From Ryuthela nishihirai (taxonomy: Eukaryota > Arthropoda > Arachnida > Araneae > Heptathelidae): a stretch of 64,000 nt of DNA. This document shows, piece after piece, positions 23,901 through 35,900 of this stretch; within the stretch, counting starts at the first letter, position 1, and the number at the start of each line of letters is the position of its first letter. The DNA is taken from NCBI GenBank assembly GCA_038380435.1, contig JAWZYU010000010.1, forward strand, positions 42,690,135 through 42,754,134. Reading direction: 5' to 3'. Position numbers and translations under genes: made by a program. The notes beneath the pieces were generated by a model. That model saw only the letters and a list, made by a program, of their open reading frames with translations, had not been told where the DNA came from and did not search any database.

Positions 23901-26900
23901 ACACTGATGGATTTTGGAAAGGCCACCATCCATCAAATGGGATGTTTGTGGGTCCCCTTCCCTTAACCAACTCAGAATCTTGTGGTGTTTAAGACCTGAC
24001 CATTTAGTCCATTATGTGGACAAAAGTGCCACTTGGAGGTAAGGAAACTCAACCCTTGTGTTCAGTAATAGAGAATAATATGAATATAGTAAGTACTAGT
24101 ACTAAGACATAATTTGTAGGTACCTGGAGTTTAGATACAAAATGTATGAAATATCTGTCCACTTGATACAGGGCTGGACTTGTGCATAAGCCATTTAAAC
24201 TATAGCTTATGGCCTCATGATATGAGGGGCCTAAAAGAAAATGCATTTCAAGATTTCTGTGTAGCAGTTGTGAATTTGTATTAGTAGTGATAAATAAATT
24301 TAGCTATAAAGTATAATAGATGTTTTCATTATATCAGTTTCCTGTTCATTTTAAATGTTCCTTTCAGTCAAAAAAAATAAATGTATATGTTTTGACTTTT
24401 GTATTTTTGGGCCTTTTAATCTTTAATATAACTTACGGCCTCAGAAGGTCAAAGTTCAGCTCTGACATCATGTTAGGCTATATAGCTATCTATTGGTTAT
24501 AATAATATTATTTGATTGTTTCTTGCCTTGTATTTTAATTTTACATATATGTGTACATTAGTAAGTGGATTTTGTGTATTTTGTCCATTTTGTTGGTGAG
24601 GAAAGAAAGTTAGGTTACAATTGGTTAGTGGGCTTGGCTACTGATCAAAGGGACCTGAGTTAAAGCCCCAGTAATAAGTAATCAGTAAGGCATAGATGTT
24701 TGTGTTGTCTTTCTGCTGAGGTCCATCCAGTCTCACAGATCTTTCTGTATGGCATATTAAACTGACAGGTTCCTGCCAGACCTCTGTGGCCAACAGCTGC
24801 TTGAGGGGGTGAGTTGTTTTACCTCTGAGCAGCACTTTTTTTGCACATAATGTGCTAAATGGCCAGGCCACAAGGACCCCAAAAGCTCAGAGGTTGGGGG
24901 AGGGACCCACTGGACAGCAGTTAGGAGACAGATGGTAGCCTCCCATCAAGGCCACCCAGTGTGTTTTTTAATGTGCACAGGGTATGGCTCTCCCACACAC
25001 GGGGCCACAGCTTAACTTCCCATGTGATGGACGGTAGGTAGCCTATCCAAGCCCATTGGTGTCCCCTACTGACCATGGGCTGGGTGGTGAGTTTTGCAGA
25101 GATAAATCTCAACACTGACCCAGCTGGGACTTGAACCTGGGAACTGCAGATTTACAAGCCTGGTGTGTTACTGATTGAGCCCCACCCCCACTTGAGAGGG
25201 TATTTATTTATATGTATATATTTTAAGTATTTTGATGGATCAGAGTGTTTGAGTTCAGTGATTCTTAATTAAGAAGTTTAATATGTTGCCATGTGTTTTT
25301 TTGCATTTGCATTATTTTTGTTTTATGATATGAGGAATGAGTTTCTCTTTACAGTGCCTCTTGATTTCTTGGCTGTTAGACCACATTATATCAGCTTTTT
25401 GAGTAAAAGATAAAAAATCCAAGAAAAATGTACCTGAAGAATGTAATTTTTTTCCCGAACAGTTTGAAAATTTCTTTTCAATGATTAAATATTATAGTAA
25501 AGTAATTTAATTCTCTATGACACTGTTAAATGTTTTTAAGCACTTCAACACATGGACTATGCTATCAAGTATCAATAATTATTATAGAGAGATTTACATA
25601 CCATGCTGTAGAGGATGGGAAGTAACAGGATCTTCTTGGAATGCTTTTGGTGAGAAATTTAAAATTCGACGTTCTTGCCGGCAAGTGACGTCTCAGTGGA
25701 GATTAAGATAATGATGACTGCTGCCAGTGGTCTACCTGCATTGGCAAATGACATAATTATTTATACTTTTTGATAGCATAGGGTGCTTAAAAAGTTTTAG
25801 ATCCACGACGCGCGTTTCCCGCTGTTCCTATCGGCGCTTCATCAGGTGGGAAGTGAGGGACTTAATATAGGATTCTTCCCACCTGATGAAGCACCAATAG
25901 GAATGGCGCAAAACGCATCGTGGATCTAAAATTTTTTAAGCACCCTATGCTATCAAAAAGTATAAATAATTATGTCATTCGCCAATGCGGGTAGATCATT
26001 GGCAGCAGTCATCATTATCTTAATCTCCACTGAGACGTCACTTGCCGGCAAGAATGTCAAATTTTAAATTTCTCACCAAAAGCATTCCAAGAAGGTCCTG
26101 TTACTTCCCATCCTCTACGTCATGGTACGAAAATCTCTATAATAATTATTGATACTTGATAGCATAGTCCATGTGTTGAAGTGCTTAAAAACATTTAACA
26201 GTGTCATAGAGAATTAAATTACTTTACTTTAATTATCGCACTGTGTACCTCTACTGTAATTTTTGTTAAATATTATTTTTTTTTAGATCTTTAGAAAATA
26301 CGGCAATTTGACCTTTAAAATCTAATCAGACTTGAAAGCTCTTGTTTTTTCCTCTCATCGACAATATTTATTACAATATGTAGATAAGACATTTTTGCAC
26401 TGATAAATGTTACAATGGTAAAGAGTCAGCAACCTACAGTTTATGCTTTGATAATCACAACTTGATATGCTGCAAAAGGTGAAATAAGTCCATAGTCAGT
26501 CATCCTGGATGAAATTTGAATCTTTTGATGTTCTTAAAGTTCAAACATTTTATACATAAAGGTGTTGGATTCTTCAATATTATTAATGAACAATACAATT
26601 TCACTGTGATAAATACAAAACACCATTGATTCAGATGTTTATTAATAATCAATGTTGTAATACATGATTGAAATTATATTTACATTTTTTCTTTTAAAGC
26701 CAGTCGAAACATTTTTTTTAAATCTTTTGGGACATTAATTAATAGATTCTGAAAAAAATTCACCGACACAATCATCGCCGACACGGCAGGAATTGAACCT
26801 GCATCTTTCCAGATTCATGCCAGAGCACGCTACCATTGTACCATGCGTCGGACAATGAAATTTTTCAGAATAACACCTTATAAATCTTCTTCACGGAGAC

Positions 26901-29900
26901 GTGGCTGAGACAGCACCATCTATACTCAAGAAGATGCAACTTTTTCAGTCGTTGCTATTGATTATCAGATGTTAATGATCTATTGATTAATGTTGGATGT
27001 CTATCTTAACAGGGAATACTGTAAGATAGACATCCAACATTAATTAATAGATCATTAACATGTGCCTTCACTTTGGATTGTTTTTTAATTATATATTAAT
27101 GCTTTAGCGTTAGCGACCTTCTCATTAACATCTGATAATCAATAGCAATGACTGAAAAAGTTGCATCTCCTTGAGTATAGATGGCACTTCTCAGCCACGT
27201 CTCAGTGAAGAAGATTTATAATGTCTTATTCTGAAAAATTTCATTGTCAGACACGTGGTACAATGGTAGCACACTCTGGCATGGATCTGGAGAGATGCGG
27301 GTTTGATTCCCGCCATGTTGGCGATGAATATTTTTCAGAATCTATTAATTAATGTTTGATGTCTATCTTAACAGGGAATACTGTGCATTCACTTTGGATT
27401 ATTTTTTAATCTTTTGGGACTCTGGAGCAAGTGGTTTGAGACCAGTATATATAGTCACCATATTTTATGTAGCTGAATGGAGTTTATAAAATTATTTCAT
27501 GTGATGAGACTTTTAATTTGTATATCCTTCTTCCTTTCCTTTTAAATAGGAAATGTTGAAATCTGTACCTGAATTTTCATGCCCTTGTGACTTCACAAAG
27601 TAAGTAATACTGTCCATACATATTTTATTTAGATGTAAATGCATACTGTTCATCAGAGTTAAGCACAGATTAATAAAATGTGTATATCTCAAAATGTATT
27701 TGGACAAATTGAAAATAAATTTTACAGGGAGATATATGAGGAGCATTCAAAAAGTTCTTGACATGCATTTGCAGAACAAATACCATTGTATTTACCTCAA
27801 TAAAACTTTTACCGTCTTTTAAAGTACCTACCTCCAGCATCTATGTGAAGTTGCCGACATCTATGCCAATTCTTGAATGCCTGGTGGTACTCCAATTGGG
27901 GAATACTCCACCAACTCTGAATGGATGCATTTTGTTAGGTATTTCACCCTTGAGAAATGCTTCTCAGCAAGTTTCTTTTTCATTTTTGGAAACAGCCAAA
28001 AATTGCATGATGCAAGGTTGGTTAAATATGTTGTTTGATTTTTTCCTGCTCCAGATAGGCTGTAATTTGCTGTGTTTTGTGAGAGTTGGTATTGTCATGA
28101 AGAAAGAGAACACATGACATTCCTGTTGTTGGTTGCTGCTCCTTTATCTCTTTAACCATTTTGGACAAAACAAAATTATATAGTATTGGCCATTTATAGT
28201 TATTTTTTTTTCAGGTAAGGTATCCACTGCTACCATTCCTTGGGAATTGAAAAAAATTGTGAACATCATTTTCCTTCAATGAAAGTCTTGGTCAGGGAAT
28301 TTGGTGGGGATGTGGTTAATCTTCTGCAACCCGAACATAGTTGTCGATCTTTCTAGGAGTTGTATAGTAATAAAACCATGCCTCATTACTTATGACAATG
28401 CCTGTTAATTGTTTGGGGCAACTAGGTTCAAACATTTCCAGCATCTCTTTGCACAAGTCGACTCTATCCTGTAACAGTGCCATATGAACAGGCATGATTC
28501 CCATGTACTTGTGATAAATTGACATGAATTTTTTTTGCAACTTCCCCAACTGCATCCTTGTGAAAATGTAAAATTTCTCCATCTTTAATAGGCTCAATAG
28601 CACCAACAATACAGATTGCACAGACTGAACTTTATGTGGCAGTGGCAAAAAGAGAAACAATGATGATACAACCTTTGTTTTTAACACGTAATTTGAATGC
28701 CCTATGTAAAGATAATGATGTAATAAGTCATGAAAATTTGAGCCAAATGATTTACATAGTAGGCAGTTCTTGACTTTTGGACCTAAAATCCAAAATTGGA
28801 ATGTCAAATGTCCAAAAGTCAAATGTAATTGATTTTTGGTCACTTGACATTCAGACAACTTGTTCTTTTGGACATTATAAATCAACAACTTAAATCGAGT
28901 TTGGAATGCAAACCTCAGTCTCTCAGACATCAGTAAACCAATGAATGAATTTTGCAAGTCACCACATGTCGTGCAGCTACTCTTGAGCTGATTTAAAGGA
29001 ATCAACAATGAATGGTTGCTAGAAGCAGTTGTGCTCAGAGTTATTACAAATTTTGAAGATTTTGAGGTGACCCCTAAAGCTGTCACAAAGGAAGTTATTT
29101 AACTTATGAAATGAATCAACTGGACTTGGAAGTTGGCACTGAAAATATGAATGAAATGATTACATCTCATTCAAAGCCTATGCCTATTGAAGATCTAATT
29201 ACCATGCAAGAGACAAATAAGGCACCACCTAAAGACTGAGATGACAATGAAATCATTCATAGTCTTCTCACAAAGACTTTGAATGTGAAGAACCTCAATG
29301 AAGCCTTCAGTTACTGTGAGAAGTTAAACATTATGGAAGGATTTGAGCCCATGTAGAAAAACATTCAGTGGTCTAAAGAGATGTTGAGTGAGTTACATCT
29401 TGCTACAGATTTCTTTGCCAAGAAAAGATGGTGTCCACTTCCTCTTGAGAAATTTTTCAAGAAAGCTGGTGATACACCATCAAAGGCAGCAGAAGAGCCT
29501 TCAACATCTGAATCTGCATCACAATTCCCTGCAAAATCAACATCAACAAGCCCATCATTAAACCATTAAAATGTGTTTCTTTTGTTTAATAATTGCCATC
29601 ACTTGTAGGTTCAGACAAGTTGATTTTAAAGTAAGAAAGTAATATTGAAAATTAATTTTGCTGATTATATTTTACATCAAATATAACTTTTAAAAGTTCA
29701 GAAATATTCTATATATATTTAATTATACTCAGGAGTAAAAAATTAATTATGGTATATTAGAATTTTTTTTGGCTTTCTGGGAATGAAAACCCCATCATAA
29801 ACATGTAAGTCTATCACTCGACTTTCAGACACATTTCCAGGAATGCATTATATTCAGCAGTTGGGGACTGCCTATACCTTAAAACAACCAATAAAGTACA

Positions 29901-32900
29901 TGAAAAAGGGAGGTGGAACTCTACTTGAGTAGGAATTCACTTGTGGAGAAAATGCATTGAACTCAAGATATTGTGTTTAAATGTAATCATAATTTTATTT
30001 ATAAGAACAATTTATATAATAGCAAATTTAACACATAGAAACTGTGAAAGCAAAACATATAACTATATCTTTATAGTGTTCAGTAAGAAAAATGACAATA
30101 TGCATTGTTTCTCAAAAAATGGCTTCAGTATTTTCATTGTTTAACCAATTATATTGGGAAAGAAAATCTCAGCTTCAAATGCCTAAATAATATATTTAAA
30201 TTTTCATGTGAAAGGAGTTTGTCAAAATAAATGTAAATTTATTTTTCTCACTGTTTAAAATAAAAGGCTAAAACAAAATGTTTTAGCTTACTACAAGCTT
30301 GACTCAGGGATGCAATAATAAATAATTTTAACATAAAGAAAAAAGAAAGAAAAATTATATTTGTATTCACATGATTAAACTTTAAAACTAATTAACCCTT
30401 CCAGGGTTCAGTCTGAAAAACTGGTTTACATCCAGAAGCCCAGTTATTCGTTTGCTTTTCTCAGCCAAAATAGTTTTTTAATTCAGTAGTAAGGAGAAAT
30501 GGGTTCGAATCCCACTCACAGCAAAATCATATTTTTTTCAGCTTATTTCTGAAATGGTAGTGGAAATGAATTTTTAACCTTTTTACCAAATAAATAAGCG
30601 AACAGAGTCACATTATGCTCCAAATTAATAGCATTTAATTATGGATTAAAAAATATAATATTTGATAAAATTGAGGATAATGTTAATTTTAATAAGTTTT
30701 TTTAGAGTGAAAAAAAGTATTTGGGAATGCAAATAAAAATTTATTAAAAAATAAAATTTATTATAAACTAATAGACCAAAAATAATTATTAATGCATATG
30801 AATAGAAAAGATATTTATTTCTGAATTACAGAAAAATAAATTTTTCACTGCAAACAAGACATTTTTTTTTCTGTAATTTTTTTGCAGCTCAGTCAAATAA
30901 AAAAAAATTAGAATATTATTGCTAAATAGTCAATAAATAGAAATAGTTCATGTTATGTAGCAAATTAAACAGAATTTAATTTTGAATTTTATGAAAATGT
31001 TTGAATAAATTTACAGACATTATAATTTTAATTAAACTTTTCTACAGTGATAGAGTGAAAAAAAAAGAATGCAGAAAGCCAGTTTAAATTTTGGAAAACC
31101 TGATGTTTAAAAACAGTTACATTATATATCAGTGGAAATGAAATTTCTTTATGAATTTGTTTATATAGTTTTTCAGAGTAATACTTTAAAACAGATCAGA
31201 ATTGTATAACATGATTTTTTATTGTTCACACTCATAGGATTTTCTGTTCTATTCATGGGAATGTAGCAAATGAGGTTAAAACCTCTTCAGTGTAGTAGTG
31301 GGGAAGGGAAGGAGTTAAAACACTCCTAACAAAATTGCCCTCCCAACTTTCATTATCATCATCCTCAAGCAGCCATGGGCTACGGAGGTCCAACCAGACC
31401 GTGCAATTTAGTTCTCCAAGCAAGTCTATCCTGAGCTACATCTACTACATCTGGCCACTGCACACCAATTCTAACAAGGTCCTGTTTGACATTGTCTGCC
31501 CACCGCATCCTAGGTCTCCCCTTCTTTCTGAGGCCTTTAGGCACACTGTTCATAACCCTATTCGCCAATCTATAATTATTCATACGGGCAACATGGCCAA
31601 ACCAATGGAGTCTCTCTCTGCACAATATGCTGCTTAAAGGAGGTTGCAAACTCCTTTGCCTAATCTCATCATTAGTTACAAAGTTGAACCACCTAATGCC
31701 CAAGATACTGCGTAAGCATCTGGAATCAAAAGCATCTTGTTTCCTGTTATCTTGTTTACAAAGTGTCCTAGTTTCACTACCATAACTAACCCTAGAAAGA
31801 ACCAAACTATTGTACAGTCTAATTTTAGTCTTTAGGTGTATACGCCTATTTCTCCACACTCTCCATAGGTTCTTAAAAGTCCTGGCAGCAATCCCTATTC
31901 GTCTGTTAATCTCATGCCGCACATCACCAGTATCAGTTACATAGCTCCCAAGGTAATTAAACTGTGACACCTGCTCAAGACTGCAACCATTCAGATTAAC
32001 TGAATCACAGCCTGCCTGACCAATTTTCATCACTTTAGTTTTCTCTCTGTTTATAACCAAACCTACTCTACTACCAGTCTCATCAACAGCTCGAATGAAA
32101 GAGTTCATCTCATCAACATCATTTGCCAAAAGGGCTAAATCATCAGCATAATCTAAATCAGAAATTTTCGTATCTCCAGCCCATTTAAGGCCAAAATCTT
32201 TCCCTTGAAGTGAATTTCGCATAACATAATCAATAACCAAGCTAAAGAGAAAAGGAGACAAAATGCACCCTTGTCAAACACCAGAAGTAATGCTAAACCA
32301 ATTGCTACAAGCCTTACCAACTCTCACACACGACTCAGTGTTATTATAGAGAGCTTTCATTATGTTAACTAACTTGTCTGGTATACCATATGATCTCACA
32401 ATCAACCACAAATTATGACGATCAACAGAGTCAAAAGCCTTTTTGAAATCAACAAAGCTAGCAACCAAAGGTTTCTGAAACTCTAAACATTTCTCAAGAA
32501 TCTGCCTAAGTGAAAATATCTGATCCACACATCCCCTACCACTTCTGAATCCACATTGCTCATCATGCAATTGACTGTCAACCAGATTCTTAATTCTATT
32601 AAGCACAATCATGGAAAGAACTTTACGTGGAACAGAGAGTAGGCTGATACCCCTATAGTTATCACAAGAACTGCGATCACCTTTTTTGAAAATAGGGATA
32701 ACAATAGCTCTGATTCCCATACCAAGGAAATCCTTTTTGCATCTTTATCCAATATCTCATTCATTCTCAGGAAATGATAAAAAATCAAATTTTTTTTTAC
32801 TGGAAAACCAAGAAATAATTAAAAAAAAAAATTGAAAAATAACCTAAAGTAAAAAAAAAAATCATTACCAGCAAGTTATAACACTTCCTTGTCATAAAAA

Positions 32901-35900
32901 CTAGTGATATATCTCCAAAAGATAGATAATGATATATGAGTCTATAGAAATAAAATCAAAATATATGTATAGAAATAACAATAAGATTTAATCAATAAAT
33001 AATTTACACAGAGTTACCTGTTGATTTTTTAATGTCAATGAATCAGTAAATGATTTCATGAAAAAATGTTTCGTCAATGTGTGGGATTCGAGCCCAAGTC
33101 TCTCTAGATACATACCATAGAGTATTCTCAGACCACTGAACTAATGCCGGCTCTGTCTTTTTACCACTAATATGACTTATCACTCTTCCCTTGATTTCAG
33201 CACCTGGTCTTGATGCCATGTTTGATCTGGAATAGCAACTATTTCTTTTTATGTTGTATTGAGTAAGATGTCAATAAATAAGTAAGTTTTCCACAAAACC
33301 ATTTATTGATTTATTGATGTTAAAAAGCCAATAGTTAACTCTGTGGACATTATTTATTGATTAAATCATTAATAACGCTAATATCATGAAGTGACTTACT
33401 TATTTATTTACATCTTACTCAGCACAACATAAAAAGAAATAGTTGCCATCCCAGATCATAGAAATGGCACCAGCCCCAGGTACTGTAAACATGGGAAGAG
33501 TAATAAGTCTTATTAGCGGAAGAAAGATAGAGCCTTCGTAAGTTCAGTGGTCTTAGAATACTCTGGCATGTATCTAGAGAGGTGGGTTAGAATACTCTGG
33601 CATGTATCTAGAGAGGTGGGTTAGAATCCCTCATGCTTGTAAAACTTTTTTTCCACAAAACCATTTTAATGAAGATTTAGACATCCCATGGCCGAGTGGT
33701 TAGCGCTCTTGCTACTGATCTTAGGGACCTGGGTTTGAGCCCCAGATAAGACATGGATGTTCATGTCATTTTTTCTGCTGAGGTCCCACCATCCTCATAG
33801 ACCTTCTGCTATGGCACATTGAACTGACAGGCTCCTGTCAGACTCTGTGGCAAGCAGCTTCTTGAGGGGTAATTGTTTTTTAATTATAAAGGTATAATAA
33901 AATACTGACTGACTAAATGGAGATTATATCCATGTTTGTAGAAATTGGGCTGATGCTGCAGGCAAGCACTGCACATATGTTACCAATTAATGACATCTAT
34001 TACTTGCCATAGTCTTTGACTAGTTTATGCAGTATAATTGCACAAAGAAGTGATTTTGGTTGCAGTTGCAGGAAATTATGCATTGAATGATAAAAATGAT
34101 TCTAGGATATAGGAATAGGCTTGAGGCAGAAAAATGTGAGCAAAACAGAAAAAATATAGACTTACTTTGTAATTGCTTCCAAAATCCTCTGATTTTGAAA
34201 AAAAAAATGAATTTTTGGTTAATTTTCAGGGAACTTTTGAAACCAAAAAGAGGGTTTGCAGTAGTTCAGATCAGACTCATGAGCTTAAATCACGAGGTAG
34301 TTTTAATTTAGTAAAACAGAAACTAACAGAGACACTTTACCATATATTAAATCTTTAATTATATATTTTTATGAGATTTAGGTAAAAAAAATTTCAAACA
34401 TTTTTCAGAAATTTTTTAAAAATCAAAGATTCATGTAATAAAACTTGATACACCATTTCTGAGCTTTCATTTCAGATTCTGTCAGTGTGTACAGACAATA
34501 GGGACACTGGAAGGTTGCATGTATATTTATGTAAAGTATATATTAAATTTAATATTTGGGAATAGTATGATATGTTTCAAAACAAAAATTTAGTTTTCTC
34601 AATATTTAAGATAAAGAATAAAACAACATCTTAGCTTATTGTGAAAGTCTGACTCAGGAATACAAGAACAAAAAGGGATGTTTTTTTAATTCACCTGACT
34701 ACACTTCAAAACTAATTAATAGCATGGATATTTATATAAATTTCATATTTTTTCAATATTTAAAAATTGTATATATTTCAAAACATTCTGAAACATCCAA
34801 GGTGACAAGTACTTGATTGGTATAGTGATGGTTTCTGTAGCTAATATTTCCCAAAATGTTTTGTTCAAACTGTATTGATTATGTTTGCATTTCAGTTTTT
34901 TTCATCATTGATGTAACTCTGATGCATTTGCACTTGGGATTTTAGAGTATTTCCATATTTTGGAGTTACGTCCAGTTTTTTCTATGCTCATTGCCCTGAA
35001 GGTGAAATATTATGGGCTGAGGTGCCTGCACTAATTGTATTTATATTTTGGGTATCAGTATTATCTTCTAAATTTTCACTAAAATCTTTGTTTTCCTCAC
35101 TAACTTAAAAGCCTAATTCATTTTTGTACAGCAAAAATATATCACTGGAATGGTTTGATCTTAATTTCAGTGGTTACAATAAACTATTTGCTTGAAATAT
35201 TTTTAATTTTTTTTACAGTTTGTTACCTCTTTTATGTATTTTTTGGGGTTTTATTTAAATTATCATATTTTTAAAGGGAATGAAATTTTTTTTGATACTA
35301 CTGACCATAGTCTTAAAGTTTGCTGATCACCAAGAATCCAAGAATGTTTGTTATGCATTGTTTGCATAAATAATTAAAAATTTTAGGAAAAAAAAGCTAT
35401 AAATGAAAGATTTAAGCAACAGTAGAAATATTATGAGTTATTTATATTAAAATACTGAAATTCTTTAGAAAAGATAGCAAAATAGCTTTTTTAGAACTTT
35501 ACTGAAGTTAAAATAGCAAAAAAAAAAAATACAATAAAACCTTGCAATTTTTTAAAGAAAAGAAAAAAATAATAGGCAATCACAGGTAAAACATGTAAGC
35601 TATATACATTAAATAGGTATAGAGAAAAAATTGTCATTAGCTGGGTGGGATCCAAAACCATGACCTCATATCAGATGCTCTGTCCACTGAGCTACCAGCC
35701 ACTGATCAAGATCTCCTCTATTGGTGTCTTTAAGCATTATACCATAGAATCAGTCATTGTCATCTATTTGACTTTAGTTGAATATAGAGAAGATCTTGAC
35801 CAGCAGCCAGTAGTGCAATGGACAAAGCACCTGACATGTTATTAGGAGGTTATGGGTTCAGATCCCACCTTGCAAATGATAATTTTTTTTTATATTTACC

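Larger units (their letters stand above)
26734..27400. mobile_element. Inverted-repeat element with a tRNA-like sequence in each arm
   Basis: The arms 26740-27020 and about 27022-27380 mirror each other. They share AATAGATTCTGAAAAA, a tRNA-like unit, GAGACGTGGCTGAGA, AGTATAGATGG, TGCAACTTTTTCAGT, GATTATCAGATGTTAATGA and the inner TGTCTATCTTAACAGGGAAT. Extra sequence (about 27045-27115) interrupts the second arm. The whole is flanked by direct repeats of about 20 bp, ATTTTTTTTAAATCTTTTGG (26711) and ATTTTTTAATCTTTTGGGAC (27401), which look like a long target duplication. Either a foldback element or two SINE-like units inserted head to head would fit. Confidence 0.75.
30392..34518. mobile_element. 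piggyBac-like element, copy b, hosting three nested insertions
   Basis: The left end is TTAA-CCCTTCCAGGG (30392) and the right end ACACTGGAAGG-TTGC (about 34505-34518). Between the nested insertions the sequence follows copy c: CTAACAAAATTGCCCTCCC (31326) matches 40046, the GGAAAACCAAGAAATAAT region (32802) matches 40200 and 40525, and 34050-34514 matches 40920-41482. Removing the LINE, the tRNA-like inverted repeat and SINE-B leaves about 1.9 kb. No transposase frame was recognised. A 3' half of a tRNA-like sequence (GGGTTCGAATCCCACTCA) sits near 30502. Confidence 0.75.

Noticed and set aside
27248..27325. Possible functional tRNA gene
   Set aside because: Good T-arm and fair acceptor pairing but no convincing anticodon stem, and it is one arm of an inverted repeat, so a tRNA-like repeat is more likely.
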